From contig NC_007406.1 of NCBI RefSeq assembly GCF_000012725.1, forward strand, positions 1,888,001 to 1,952,000: a stretch of 64,000 nucleotides of DNA, written 5' to 3'. The notes below the pieces were generated by a model, which made no database searches, was not told the origin of the DNA, and was given only the letters and a program-made list of their open reading frames with translations. Positions 1 to 8,508 of the stretch are shown here, piece after piece. The DNA comes from Nitrobacter winogradskyi Nb-255. GTDB lineage: Bacteria; Pseudomonadota; Alphaproteobacteria; Rhizobiales; Xanthobacteraceae. Every line of letters begins with the position of its first letter. The first letter of the stretch is position 1. Position numbers and translations under genes: made by a program.

Positions 1-342
1 CTGGTTCATCTGGCTGCCCGAATTCGGCTGGACGTTGGCAAAACGGGCGCCGAACAGTTTCTTGGCGCGCTCGATGGCCAGCGTTTCGGCGACATCCACC
101 CATTCGCATCCGCCGTAATAGCGCGCGCCCGGATAACCCTCCGCGTACTTGTTGGTCATCACCGAGCCCTGCGCCTCCAGAACCGCACGGCTGACGATGT
201 TCTCCGACGCGATCAGTTCGATCTCGTGACGCTGACGGCCCAGTTCGCCGGTGATCGCGGCGGCGATCTCCGGATCGGCTTCGGCCAGCGTGCCCGCGAA
301 GAACGGATCAGGGGCGGAAGCGGTCTTGGCGGAAGAATCCAT
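1..342 (-). CDS. glyA: Serine hydroxymethyltransferase, N-terminal part (cut by window edge)
   Basis: This is the first 114 codons of a PLP enzyme that interconverts serine and glycine while loading tetrahydrofolate with a one-carbon unit. The reverse strand reads from an ATG at 342 and includes the family's N-terminal motifs [20 protein letters not shown] and RYYGG, followed by [16 protein letters not shown] and [12 protein letters not shown]. These belong to the substrate- and PLP-binding half of GlyA. The catalytic lysine region lies beyond the window. The N-terminal extension before the conserved region is rich in Ala, Ser and Thr, as is common in alphaproteobacteria. The identification is firm; only the 3' part is missing. 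Confidence 0.96.
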   Translation of the reverse strand, partial: MDSSAKTASAPDPFFAGTLAEADPEIAAAITGELGRQRHEIELIASENIVSRAVLEAQGSVMTNKYAEGYPGARYYGGCEWVDVAETLAIERAKKLFGARFANVQPNSGSQMNQ

Positions 343-526
343 GCAAAAAATACCCTCGGCAGCGCAGACCGTGATGCACGGGTGCGAACAGCAATGGCGG
401 ATGGTCGAAGCGGCTTCCGTCAGATAGCACATCGAAACGGAGCAGCCAAGGTGTTGCGGCTCGGCTCCGACGTTCGGCCAATATATGGTGGATGCCTGTC
501 GCGAAATCCCGGCGAGGGAACGTTTA

Positions 527-721
527 TTATTGCTTTTCCAAGCGATGCCGTACGGCGGCCAGCGACGGACCTACCTCGGAAATCGTCTCCAGCAGTTTCT
601 CGCGGGATACGTTCAGCCGGCTTGCCCAAAGCTCGGTCTGGACGTCGTCATTCGGGTCCACCGCGACGGCGGGTTTCTGGTACGTGGATATCACGGAGGC
701 GACTGTGACAAGCCGGATCAT
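527..721 (-). CDS. Small DUF3606-like protein
   Basis: The product is a 64-residue protein whose C-terminal two thirds ([18 protein letters not shown], then [18 protein letters not shown]) match the compact helical DUF3606 pattern: an acidic stretch, a W/F-containing helix, and a repeat in which a Val-Gly precedes the last helix. Members are typically about 60 residues and of unknown function. They are common in Bradyrhizobiaceae and often occur near stress or accessory genes. The first 20 residues are less typical, so translation might start later. It lies on the same strand as glyA but 184 bp upstream of that gene's start, so it is probably a separate unit. Confidence 0.6.
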   Translation of the reverse strand: MIRLVTVASVISTYQKPAVAVDPNDDVQTELWASRLNVSREKLLETISEVGPSLAAVRHRLEKQ

Positions 722-1253
722 CCCGCAATCCTAGCATTCGAGCGGCGTTCCGCCACCCTGCCCGGCAACCACGGTTAAGATCCGGTGCTCTACTTAGGGA
801 AACAGTGGCCAACCGTGAGCCAGAATACCCGGGCCAGGGATCCTCTGGCGGTTCCTCGCTTTGCTGATGCTGTATCCAGCGGGCGATCGTGTCCGACCGA
901 GCAATCAAGGCCGTCATCGACCAGCCGTCGTGTGGAAGTATAGCGGCCCCGGGCATGGCGTTCGGCAATAAGCGCCTGCTCGTACTCGTCGGACGATGAA
1001 AAGAGGCAGGCGAAGCCGCCGCGAGCCGCCGTCGCGGCGGTTTCGAGCGACAGGATATCGTTTCGAGTGTTGCTGCGTGAGATCATCATGAACGAAGCCT
1101 ATGAGTCGCATGGTAAACAAAAGATTAACCCGCAACGGGTGGGGCCGCGACCTGCCCGAAACGCCTTCCACTTATCCCGGCCACATGACAAGTGATTGAC
1201 AAATCCGGGTGCCGGCAGCGCAGGGTCAAGTCCCGCGACAAGGAAAAGTTCAA
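722..1253. other. Gene-poor interval between the DUF3606 gene and the DUF4062 gene
   Basis: About 530 bp without a convincing gene. Two overlapping reverse-strand open frames (about 790-1089 and 648-968) could be read as one short frameshifted gene. The switch point would be near 955, where one frame reads IAERHA and the other continues with MPGAAILPHDGWSMTAL. I recognise no family, so this is at most a decayed accessory gene. The upstream region of the DUF4062 gene lies at its right end. Confidence 0.3.
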
Positions 1254-2255
1254 GTGGATCGGGTTTTTCAGATTTTCATTGCTTCAGTGGACGCCGATCT
1301 GAAGGAGCGTCAGGCCGTCGGCAACACGCTGGCAAAGGCGGGATACATGCCCGCCGGCATGGAGTCGTTTCCGGTCACCGATCAACAGCAACTGGACTAT
1401 ATCAAGCGGATCATCGATCGCAGCGACTATTACATCATCATCGTCGGCCGCCGTTACGGCTCACTGTCCGATCATGAACTGATTTTCGCGGAAGATGTCT
1501 TCGCGTATGCGCGATCAAAGGACATTCCGATCCTTGCGTTCCTTCCGGAAAAACCGGGCCACGCCACAGGCGGAGCGATCGAGCCGGAGCCTCCGCTGAA
1601 AGAAAGGCTGGATACGTTCAAAGCTCGCTTGAGCACCAGCCGCATCGTCGAATTCTGGAGCAACGAAAACGATCTTTGCATGAAAGCCATGATGGCCGTC
1701 GCAACGGCCGTGAACTTGAAACCCGGTGTGGGCTGGATACGCGGAGACCAGGCCGTCAATCCCAAGCTTTTTCAGGAACTGGAAAAGCTGCGGACGGAGA
1801 ATGCGGACCTGCGCCAGAAGCTGGCCGATCTTGATCGTGACAAGTCATCGTCTCACCCGGCCGAGGTGGAGCCGGATAACTCGGTTACCGTGGAATTCCT
1901 TGTCTACCGGTCGGAAGAAGGAGCCCCGGACTCGATATCGCGGCCGGTCCTGTTGGGCGACCTTTTTACCGGGCTTTATGGTCACCTCCTCAAGAGCCCG
2001 TCCGAGGCCTATGTTCGGGAGCTTGTCGGATACTGGTATCGGCAGAAGCTTCACATCTCCGATTATTGCGAACTCAGCGAAAAGAGCGCGGTCATCATTC
2101 GGGAAAAGCTGGAAGCTCTGGGTTTGATCAAGCCGCGGTCGATCATGGCGGGCTTTTCCAATCACGTCGCCTGGTCCCTCACCGAAAAAGGACGACGTTT
2201 TTCCGAGTCCGGGCACCTGCCCAGGATCGGTCACTCAGGCTCCACCGCGACTTGA
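1254..2255 (+). CDS. DUF4062 (TIR/STIR-like) protein with coiled coil and C-terminal winged helix
   Basis: A 333-residue protein in three parts. Residues 1-155 are a DUF4062 domain, recognised by VFQIFIASVDADLKERQ, AGYMPAGMESFP, a Q-L-x-Y-I-K-R-I-I-D helix, the strand YYIIIVGRRYGSL, and the helix-strand IPILAFLPEK. Residues about 172-197 form a short coiled coil (LEKLRTENADLRQKL). Residues about 230-320 look like a winged helix, ending in a typical turn-and-wing (LEALGLIKPRS, then WSLTEKGRRF). DUF4062 is a TIR-like fold usually found at the N-terminus of STAND NTPases and other conflict proteins; here it stands alone with no NTPase. I chose the GTG at 1254 because AGGAAAA lies 7 bp upstream and because family members start here; an in-frame GTG at 1209 is the alternative. 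It lies 63 bp from the 3' end of tRNA-Leu, which suggests an acquired island. The molecular activity is unknown. Confidence 0.75.
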   Translation: MDRVFQIFIASVDADLKERQAVGNTLAKAGYMPAGMESFPVTDQQQLDYIKRIIDRSDYYIIIVGRRYGSLSDHELIFAEDVFAYARSKDIPILAFLPEKPGHATGGAIEPEPPLKERLDTFKARLSTSRIVEFWSNENDLCMKAMMAVATAVNLKPGVGWIRGDQAVNPKLFQELEKLRTENADLRQKLADLDRDKSSSHPAEVEPDNSVTVEFLVYRSEEGAPDSISRPVLLGDLFTGLYGHLLKSPSEAYVRELVGYWYRQKLHISDYCELSEKSAVIIREKLEALGLIKPRSIMAGFSNHVAWSLTEKGRRFSESGHLPRIGHSGSTAT

Positions 2256-2318
2256 TCAACCGTGCGCAGGCGATGTTGACGACGAAACGCGGATACTTCT
2301 CGATCCGACTTTTTCAGG

Positions 2319-2403
2319 TGGTGCGCTCGAAAGGACTCGAACCTTCACGATGTTACTCACTGCCACCTCAAGGCAGCGCGTCTACCAATTCCGCCACGAG
2401 CGC
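2319..2403 (-). tRNA. tRNA-Leu (anticodon GAG)
   Basis: The reverse strand folds into an 85-nt class II tRNA. Acceptor arm GCGCTCG pairs with CGAGCGC, followed by discriminator A and an encoded CCA. The anticodon stem CTGCC/GGCAG encloses the loop TTGAGGT, giving anticodon GAG. The extra variable arm and the T-loop TTCGAGT are both present. The 3' end points towards the DUF4062 gene, the side where integrative elements usually insert. Confidence 0.96.
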
Positions 2404-2534
2404 TAAATCGGGTCAGGCTCGCCGCCGGACCGATCGACGGCACCGATGTAACAAAACAATGATGGAGGGACAAGGCCCCGCGAGAAGTCCCTCCTCCCGA
2501 TCGGTGGATTGGAAGGCAGCCTTGGGAGGAAGCG

Positions 2535-2798
2535 TTATCGGCGGTCCGGCGCGCGCGGCAGCATCTGCTTGACTTCGACCGTGATGCGGTTCCGGTTGAC
2601 CATCACGACGCCGCTGGCGACCGGGAGGTTGTTGGCGAGGATCTTGACCTCATCCTGCTCGGTGGCGTCAAGCTCGATGATGGCGCCACGGCTGAGCCGC
2701 ATCACCTGATGAACGGGCATGGACGTGGTGCCCAGAACCACCATGAGATCGACCGATACTTTGTCGAGCGTCGCCACGAAATTCAGACCCGGAGCCAT
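2535..2798 (-). CDS. FliN/SpoA-domain flagellar motor switch-like protein
   Basis: An 87-residue protein made almost entirely of one SpoA (FliN C-terminal) domain: VSVDLMVVLGTTSMPVHQV, LSRGAIIELD, then EVKILANNLPVASG and a final VMVNRNRITVEV. In FliN this domain builds the C-ring of the flagellar switch or a type III secretion sorting platform. No other flagellar gene is in the window. Single-domain SpoA genes next to lipB occur in this bacterial group as I recall, so a role outside the main flagellar operon is likely. The start at 2798 is the first ATG that fits the domain; an ATG at 2828 would add ten residues. It diverges from lipB (start 2841), so the two share a very short control region. 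Confidence 0.8.
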   Translation of the reverse strand: MAPGLNFVATLDKVSVDLMVVLGTTSMPVHQVMRLSRGAIIELDATEQDEVKILANNLPVASGVVMVNRNRITVEVKQMLPRAPDRR

Positions 2799-2840
2799 GC
2801 CAATTGCTACGGTTCCACACCACCACATGATGGTTAGCCA

Positions 2841-3536
2841 ATGATTAACAGTCGCCAGACCCTCGATTTGAAGCTGTTCGCGGCCTCGCCCGGCGAGCCC
2901 GTGGACTGGCGGCGGTCGGATCAACCGGTGCCGTATCCGGGAGCGGTCGACGCCATGGAAAGGCGGGCCGCGGCGATCGCCTCTAGCGAGGCCGCGGAGC
3001 AGGTCTGGCTGCTGGAGCACCCGCCGCTTTACACCTGCGGCACCAGCGGACGCGAAGCCGATCTGGTGAAGGCCCGCTTTCCGCTATTTTCGACCGGCCG
3101 TGGCGGCCAGATCACCTATCATGGCCCCGGCCAGCGCATCGCCTACGTCATGCTGGATTTGAAGCGCCGCCGTCCCGACGTGCGGGAGTTCATTGCCTGC
3201 CTGGAGGAATGGATCATCCGCACGCTCGACGCCTTCGGCGTCAAGGGAGAACGGCGCGAGGATCGGGTCGGCGTCTGGGTGGCGCGACCGGACAAGGGGC
3301 CGGGCCATGAGGACAAGATCGCGGCGATCGGCGTGCGGCTGCGCCGCTGGGTATCGTTCCACGGCGTCTCGCTCAATGTCGATCCCGATCTCAGCCATTT
3401 CGCCGACATCGTGCCCTGCGGCGTCTCCGACCCGCGTTACGGCGTGACGAGCCTCGCGGACCTTGGTTTGCGTGTCAGGCTGACCGATATCGATCAGGCA
3501 TTGAAGCGCACCTTCAGCGAAGTGTTCGGTTCCTGA
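2841..3536 (+). CDS. lipB: Octanoyl-[ACP]:protein N-octanoyltransferase
   Basis: LipB moves octanoate from acyl carrier protein to the lipoyl domains of 2-oxoacid dehydrogenases and GcvH, the first step of endogenous lipoate synthesis. The 231-residue protein has the family blocks [12 protein letters not shown] (residues 59-70), [12 protein letters not shown] (87-98), KIAAIGVR with the substrate-positioning lysine 159, and the catalytic thioester cysteine in PCGVSD (Cys193). Length is normal. The start ATG at 2841 lies close to the divergent FliN-like gene. A hairpin follows the stop at 3556-3578, between this gene and the convergent TonB receptor. Confidence 0.97.
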   Translation: MINSRQTLDLKLFAASPGEPVDWRRSDQPVPYPGAVDAMERRAAAIASSEAAEQVWLLEHPPLYTCGTSGREADLVKARFPLFSTGRGGQITYHGPGQRIAYVMLDLKRRRPDVREFIACLEEWIIRTLDAFGVKGERREDRVGVWVARPDKGPGHEDKIAAIGVRLRRWVSFHGVSLNVDPDLSHFADIVPCGVSDPRYGVTSLADLGLRVRLTDIDQALKRTFSEVFGS

Positions 3537-3555
3537 GAATCCCGCGTTTATTTGA

Positions 3556-3578
3556 CGGGATCGATGATATTGATCCCG
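3556..3578. terminator. Hairpin between convergent lipB and TonB receptor genes
   Basis: Arms CGGGATCGAT and ATTGATCCCG (one G-T pair) surround a 3-base loop in the short gap between two convergent genes. There is no long T tract, so it is only a possible two-way transcription stop or mRNA end stabiliser. Confidence 0.4.
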
Positions 3579-3601
3579 GTAGCGGCAATCAAAGCACGTG
3601 T

Positions 3602-6220
3602 CTAAAACCTCGCCCGCGCGCTCAGCAGGAAATTACGTGGCGGGCCGTACCAGTTAGCGTAGTCTGCGTATCCCATCGTCTGGTAATATCTCTTGTCGAA
3701 GACATTATTGACGTTGAGCGTCGCGCTCCAGTGCTGATTGATCTTGTATTCCACATACAGATCGACCACCGCGCGGCCCGGCTCGGTAAATTCAAACGGG
3801 GCCAAAGGTCCGTCATATTCTCCGGTATTCGGGTTTAAGGTTCTCGCCTCTCCCTTCCGGTAGAATGAACTTTGCGCGGTCACGCCGCCGCCGACTTTCC
3901 ACCCATCAAGCGGCCCTCGAAGCGCATAGGTCGTCCACAGCTTGAACAGGTGCTTGGGAGTCACCGTGCTGTAACGGCCGCCTGCGACTACATTCTCATT
4001 GTCGTTGAAGGTGTAGCCTGCCTGAACCCGCCACCCCTCGGCGATTTCGCCACTGACCTCGGCATCCACGCCCCGGCTGACAATGCGGCCCTGACCGAGA
4101 AAACAGCAATTACGGCCCAGGTCGCCGGTAACCGGCGGATAGGCCGGGTCCGGCACCGCCTCGCCGTTACGGTTGACATGATAAAGCGCGATGCTCGTAT
4201 TCAGGCGCCCGTCGAGCAGGCTGCCTTTGACGCCGGTCTCGTAAGTGCGCCCCGTGACGGGACCGAGCGGTGTTCCGGGTAATGGTCCGCTGAGAGAATT
4301 GGCCTGCGGCTGATAGGTCTCGGCAAAGCTCGCATAAGCGGACCAATGCGTCGAGAAATCATACACCAGGCCCAGGGAAGGCGTAAAAACCTTGTTGTCA
4401 TCGAACCTTGTAAGTGTCGTGCCGGTGATGTTCCCCGTATTCCTGTCAAAGGTAGTGATGGCATCGTCGTAATTATACCAGCTCAACCGTCCACCGACGA
4501 TAAGCGTGAGCGGATCAGCGATTTTCGCCGCCAGCGACCCGTAAACGCCTTTTTGCGTGATTTTGGTCGCCCACTGGAAGATTCGAAAGTAAGGATCATT
4601 TAATCGAAAATCGGCTGGATCGAACTCGAATATGTTCGGAACAAATATAGTGCCGCCGTTGCGTGCATTTGTTTCTCCGCCGCTGTCATATCGGATTATA
4701 TTCGCGCCCAATATCAGCTTGTGGTCCATGCCAAGCAGATGGAATGATCCCTTCAACACGGCATCCAACGTGCTCTGGGTCTCGTTACGATAAAATTGCC
4801 TGCCGTGTCCCGTGCCGCTCCGAAGGCCGGACAGGGTGATCGGATCAATCGCACCCCAGAAGACCTGAGTTTTTTCGTCAACCTTGCTGTGCGCTCGCGA
4901 CGCCTCGATTCCCAGGGTCCACTTGTCTCCGAGCTCCTGATCAAGGCGAACGAACTGCTTGGTGGTGTTCCTCAGCCAGCGGTTTTCGTCAGGCGCGAGA
5001 AACGTGCTGCGTGGCAAGCCTATATCTGCTCCGTTCGAGTAGCGCGGCAAGCCATAGCGCCAGTTCGAACCATCCTGACGCATGATGTCGCTGCCGAATG
5101 TCAGCATCGTACTGTCGGTGACGTCGGCTTCGACAATTCCATAGAGCAGGTATTTGTTGCTCTTTGCGACATTGTAGAAAAACTCCCGGTCCTCATAGAC
5201 GCCGACGAAGCGTCCGCGAACGGCGCCGTTCGCGTTGAGAGACCCGCTGACGTCCAACTCACCTCGATAGTTATTCCAGCTTCCGCCTCTGGCGAGCGCA
5301 TTCATCTGAAACTGGCTGGTCGGCTTCTTGCGCACGAGATTGATAACGCCGCCGGGCGCGCCTGAAACGCCATAGAGCGCATCGGAGCCACGCAACACCT
5401 CGACGCTGTCATACATCGCGAGGTCCGCTTGCGATGTGGTCAGGCCGCCCGCGTAAGTCTGGCTGTATGACCGCGACAACAACGGGCTGTTGCCGTCGAT
5501 CTGGAAGTTCGTGATCTCGAAACCCCGCGAATAGAAACCCGAACTTGAACTGCTTTGTTGCTCCACCGTGATGCCGGGCGTGTACTCCATGACATCTTCC
5601 AGCGTCCTCAGCCCCTGATCCCGCATGCGCTGGTGCGTCATGACAGTGACGGTCTGCGGCAACTCCCTCAGCGACTGTCCCTTGCCGAAAGACGACTGGC
5701 TCGTCGTGTAGGACTCGGTGCCCTCGGTCCTGCCAGGACGAGTTGCCCCCTCCACATCGATCGTATCGAGCGCGATCGCACCCGCCGGCGCGGCACCGGT
5801 GGCAGTCGCGCCGGGCTGCGTGATCAATACGTTTCGCGAATCCTTGAACGAATAGCTCAGGCCGGAGCCTTGAAGAATGCGCGCGATGGCCTGCTCGCGC
5901 GTCGCCGCGCCCTGAATTCCCGGCGAGGTCTTGCCGCTCGCAATGGAGGCTTCATAGGAGAGCTGGATTCCAGACTGCCTGCCGAAAGCGGCGAGGACTC
6001 GATTCAAGGGACCGGCGGGAATGTTGAAACTGGTCTGGGCCTGCGCGAGCGCCTGGCTTTGCGGCGCCGCGCTGCCGCCGATCACCGCCGTCGTCGCCAG
6101 CAGCGCCGCGATCAGCGCCTTGCGAACATCCTTGCAAAATGCGCTTCCGCGAAACCTGTACTCCAAAGCCCTCTGCCCCAAATCTCCTTGTCGCATTTCC
6201 GAACTACCCCCGAGTGTCAT
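3602..6220 (-). CDS. TonB-dependent siderophore receptor with STN signalling domain
   Basis: An outer-membrane receptor for a ferric siderophore that both imports and signals. After a signal sequence ending around residue 60 (AAPQSQALAQ), residues about 62-115 form the STN domain (FNIPAGPLNRVLAAFG, GIQLSYEASI), which contacts a FecR-type regulator. A plug domain follows (LRELPQTVTVMTHQRM, LEDVMEYTPGITVE, GFYSRGFEITNFQIDG), then a 22-strand barrel closing in NFLLSARARF with terminal Phe. The 872-residue length is normal for the FpvA/FoxA type. The ligand cannot be told from sequence. A FecI-type promoter motif lies at 6253-6288, just upstream. The ATG at 6196 has a better ribosome-binding site (GGGGG) and is an alternative start. 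FecR and FecI genes lie upstream on the same strand. Confidence 0.95.
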   Translation of the reverse strand: MTLGGSSEMRQGDLGQRALEYRFRGSAFCKDVRKALIAALLATTAVIGGSAAPQSQALAQAQTSFNIPAGPLNRVLAAFGRQSGIQLSYEASIASGKTSPGIQGAATREQAIARILQGSGLSYSFKDSRNVLITQPGATATGAAPAGAIALDTIDVEGATRPGRTEGTESYTTSQSSFGKGQSLRELPQTVTVMTHQRMRDQGLRTLEDVMEYTPGITVEQQSSSSSGFYSRGFEITNFQIDGNSPLLSRSYSQTYAGGLTTSQADLAMYDSVEVLRGSDALYGVSGAPGGVINLVRKKPTSQFQMNALARGGSWNNYRGELDVSGSLNANGAVRGRFVGVYEDREFFYNVAKSNKYLLYGIVEADVTDSTMLTFGSDIMRQDGSNWRYGLPRYSNGADIGLPRSTFLAPDENRWLRNTTKQFVRLDQELGDKWTLGIEASRAHSKVDEKTQVFWGAIDPITLSGLRSGTGHGRQFYRNETQSTLDAVLKGSFHLLGMDHKLILGANIIRYDSGGETNARNGGTIFVPNIFEFDPADFRLNDPYFRIFQWATKITQKGVYGSLAAKIADPLTLIVGGRLSWYNYDDAITTFDRNTGNITGTTLTRFDDNKVFTPSLGLVYDFSTHWSAYASFAETYQPQANSLSGPLPGTPLGPVTGRTYETGVKGSLLDGRLNTSIALYHVNRNGEAVPDPAYPPVTGDLGRNCCFLGQGRIVSRGVDAEVSGEIAEGWRVQAGYTFNDNENVVAGGRYSTVTPKHLFKLWTTYALRGPLDGWKVGGGVTAQSSFYRKGEARTLNPNTGEYDGPLAPFEFTEPGRAVVDLYVEYKINQHWSATLNVNNVFDKRYYQTMGYADYANWYGPPRNFLLSARARF

Positions 6221-6252
6221 TCGGGACTGGCGGCTCGCTGTTCGATGCAGTC

Positions 6253-6288
6253 CCTACAGGGCTTTACGAACGGGCTTCCGAAATTTTC
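6253..6288 (-). promoter_or_regulatory. Predicted FecI-type (iron-starvation ECF) promoter of the TonB receptor
   Basis: On the minus strand: GAAAAT (6288-6283), 14 bases, CGTAA (6268-6264), 7 bases, TAGG (6256-6253). The same three blocks with identical spacing lie upstream of fecR at 7319-7354. The layout resembles the A/T-rich -35 and CGT -10 of PvdS/FecI-group promoters. The 30-60 bp distance to the possible start codons is suitable. Confidence 0.6.
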
Positions 6289-6311
6289 TGTTTTTTTCTC
6301 TGTGAAGTTCG

Positions 6312-7271
6312 TCAGACGGGCGAGATGACGGTCATGAAGGGCGTGACGCGCACCTTCGCGCCGAACGGGCGAACCACTGCTTCGAGCGCTCCCAGCGGAT
6401 CGGCAAGGTCGAAAACACCGCTCACCACGCGGGAGCCGAGAAACGGATCGGCCATGACCACCCTTCCCGGCTGCCAGCGCGCGATCTTGGCCACCATCGC
6501 GGAGACGGTTTCCCGTTCGGCGACGATCATTCCCTCCCGCCATGCCGCGATCTGGGAGGCTTCGCGCGTACCGCGAGCAATCGCGTGCGAGGAAGTATCG
6601 AAGGTGATCCAGTCGCCCGGATTCAATCTTTCCGCGAGACGAAGCGCGGAGTGGGCCGCTCTCGCCTCGACCGCGCCGTGGTTCACGGAGACCGAGACGA
6701 ATCCCGCGTCGTTGGACACGTCAAAGGCGGTGCCGAGCGCTGTCGCCGTGAGATCGCCGGACAGGACTGAAAATGGCCGCGACGCGTCGCGCACCACGTC
6801 AAAATAAGCCATTCCCGCCAGAAGCCCGATCGTCCTTCGCGCGTCGGCAAAATCGATCGCGACCGCGCTATCGGGTCCCAGCGTGATCTCACTGCCGTCG
6901 GACAAGGTAATGCGCCTGATTTCAGCGGTGGACGTCATGTAATCCGCGCGCGCGCGCAGGAGAGCGCCCGGCACCGTCAGCGATCCGGCCGCCGCAACGC
7001 CTGCGCCGATCAGGCCGCCGATGACCAGCCTGCGCCGCGACATGCCGCCAATTCCGCCTTCAGCGGCCTTGCGCTGCTCGGTCAGAACCCTTCCGGTCAT
7101 GCCGTGGATCGCCGCGACCCTGGCCCAGGCCGCCTCGTGGCGGGGGCTGCGCGCCACCCATGTCCGCACCATGTCGACGGAAACAGGGTTGGCCGGGTCG
7201 TTCTGAAGGCGAATGGCGAGGTCCGCCGCTTCGCGAAACAATCGGCGGTCCTCTGCTGGCGCCTCGGTCAT
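6312..7271 (-). CDS. fecR: FecR-family transmembrane anti-sigma regulator
   Basis: A 319-residue FecR-type protein that relays the receptor's signal to the cytoplasmic ECF sigma factor. Residues 1-55 are the cytoplasmic sigma-binding (DUF4880) part, with FREAADLAIRLQ and the hallmark helix RTWVARSPRHEAAWARV. The membrane segment begins at about residue 83 directly after an arginine cluster (SRRRLVIGG, Arg79-81), resembling a twin-arginine signal. Residues about 115-215 are the periplasmic FecR domain (LSDGSEITLGPDSAVAIDF, ATALGTAFDVS, VSVNHGAVEAR). The C-terminal STN-like region contacts the receptor. Its own upstream region carries the FecI-type motif seen before the receptor gene, which suggests positive feedback. 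Confidence 0.92.
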   Translation of the reverse strand: MTEAPAEDRRLFREAADLAIRLQNDPANPVSVDMVRTWVARSPRHEAAWARVAAIHGMTGRVLTEQRKAAEGGIGGMSRRRLVIGGLIGAGVAAAGSLTVPGALLRARADYMTSTAEIRRITLSDGSEITLGPDSAVAIDFADARRTIGLLAGMAYFDVVRDASRPFSVLSGDLTATALGTAFDVSNDAGFVSVSVNHGAVEARAAHSALRLAERLNPGDWITFDTSSHAIARGTREASQIAAWREGMIVAERETVSAMVAKIARWQPGRVVMADPFLGSRVVSGVFDLADPLGALEAVVRPFGAKVRVTPFMTVISPV

Positions 7272-7318
7272 TCGTATACGTCCATCATCTCGCGCTGGAT
7301 GACCGCGCGCGAAACCTT

Positions 7319-7354
7319 CCTATCGAAGATTACGAGTGGCGGGCCGGAATTTTC
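7319..7354 (-). promoter_or_regulatory. Predicted FecI-type promoter of fecR
   Basis: Minus strand: GAAAAT (7354-7349), 14 bases, CGTAA (7334-7330), 7 bases, TAGG (7322-7319). Spacing is the same as in the copy upstream of the receptor gene. It lies in the 106-bp gap between the sigma gene and fecR, so fecR can be transcribed separately from fecI. No such motif was found upstream of fecI itself. Confidence 0.55.
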
Positions 7355-7377
7355 AGTTTTTCTTGAACGGCGGCCTG

Positions 7378-7881
7378 TCAGAGGCCGGTCAGCCGGGCAT
7401 CGATATGATCGTAGGCGTCCCGGATCAGCGACCAGACGCGGGAGGTCGAAAGACCGAGTTCGGCCGCGACCTCGGCAATCGTCATTTCATCGAGCCGATG
7501 CATTTCGAAGGCGACGCGGGTACGCTCGGGCAACTCGGCGAGCGCGGCCCTGGTCAGCGCCAGCTTCTGGCGGTCATAGACGGCGGATTCCGGAGACGGC
7601 GTGGGGTCGACGATCGCTGCAAAATCCTCGGCCGACATTTCGACCCGACGCAGCACCCGCTCGCGGCGCTGGTGATCGATGCCGAGATTGCGCGCCACCC
7701 GAAACAGATAGGCCGCCGGGTTATGAACCGTCACCGACCTGCCAGGCGGCGAGACGAGAACCTTGACGAACGTATCCTGGGTGATGTCCGCAGCCGTTTC
7801 CTCGCTCAGTCCCCGACGCCGCAGCGCCGCGGTGATGTCGCGCGCATGGCGTAAGAACAGCCTGTGAAGATCCCAACTCAT
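7378..7881 (-). CDS. fecI: FecI-like ECF RNA polymerase sigma factor
   Basis: A 167-residue sigma-70 family ECF factor. Region 2 starts right after the ATG at 7881 (MSWDLHRLFLRHARDI) and includes AADITQDTFVKVL and AYLFRVARNLGIDHQRR. Region 4 ends the protein with the helix-turn-helix EMTIAEVAAELGLSTSRVWSLI. The reading frame extends upstream, but family members begin at this methionine. The order sigma, anti-sigma, STN receptor on one strand is the standard FecIRA layout, in which the ligand-loaded receptor releases or activates the sigma factor through FecR. Transcription of the sigma gene itself is often Fur-controlled; I could not define a Fur box. Confidence 0.9.
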   Translation of the reverse strand: MSWDLHRLFLRHARDITAALRRRGLSEETAADITQDTFVKVLVSPPGRSVTVHNPAAYLFRVARNLGIDHQRRERVLRRVEMSAEDFAAIVDPTPSPESAVYDRQKLALTRAALAELPERTRVAFEMHRLDEMTIAEVAAELGLSTSRVWSLIRDAYDHIDARLTGL

Positions 7882-8133
7882 GCGCGCCCCGAACGCCAGC
7901 CGGAAGCCATCCCTTGCCCGCAAACGGATTCGCCCGGCGACAGCGGCTGCGGACAAACGGGAACGAAAGCGAAAGGGATCATGATGCGAACGTGAACTAG
8001 CCAAGGATGAGGACGCCGACACGCTGTCACCGTCGCGGTGGTCGGCTTCCAATCGTTTATGGCGTCCAAAATTCTTCCGCAACCGCAATGATCTAGATTG
8101 ATTCTAGGAAGTGGCCGGGAGAAAGGCTTTTGC

Positions 8134-8433
8134 CTACACCGTCGGAAGCTGTGAGAAGCGTTCGCCGGGCCGGATCATTTTCAGGGCGTTCGCCGCCACC
8201 GGCTGATCTTCAATATCATCCACGCGCGCAAATTCCGGCCCGCTCCGGCATCGCGTGATCATCTCCGCGACGGCTTCGGTCGACCCCGCGAACAGCGCCT
8301 CGACGCTCCCGTCACGCCGGTTGCGCACCCAGCCGCCGACGCCGAACCGGATGGCTTCGCGCATCGTCCAGTAACGGAAGCCCACGCCCTGAACCCGGCC
8401 GCGGATCATGACCTGACGGACCACCTCATGCAT
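8134..8433 (-). CDS. acyP: Acylphosphatase
   Basis: A 99-residue acylphosphatase, which hydrolyses carboxyl-phosphate anhydrides such as acetyl phosphate. The signature GRVQGVGFRYW with its catalytic arginine, and the catalytic Asn in GWVRNRRDGSVEA, are both present. The start at 8433 is supported by GGGAG seven bases upstream; the frame could also begin at 8469. It lies 75 bp downstream of pccA on the same strand, so co-transcription with the carboxylase gene is likely. Confidence 0.92.
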   Translation of the reverse strand: MHEVVRQVMIRGRVQGVGFRYWTMREAIRFGVGGWVRNRRDGSVEALFAGSTEAVAEMITRCRSGPEFARVDDIEDQPVAANALKMIRPGERFSQLPTV

Positions 8434-8508
8434 CCAGTGCTCCCATCGGTTGCCGTCGGGCGAAACCACGGCGCGCGAGTTCGAGACATCGAGACACCAC
8501 GAAAGCGC

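Noticed and set aside
648-1171. Three overlapping reverse-strand open frames that could be one frameshifted small gene
   Set aside because: No domain recognised and no good start site; only noted as gene-poor interval content.
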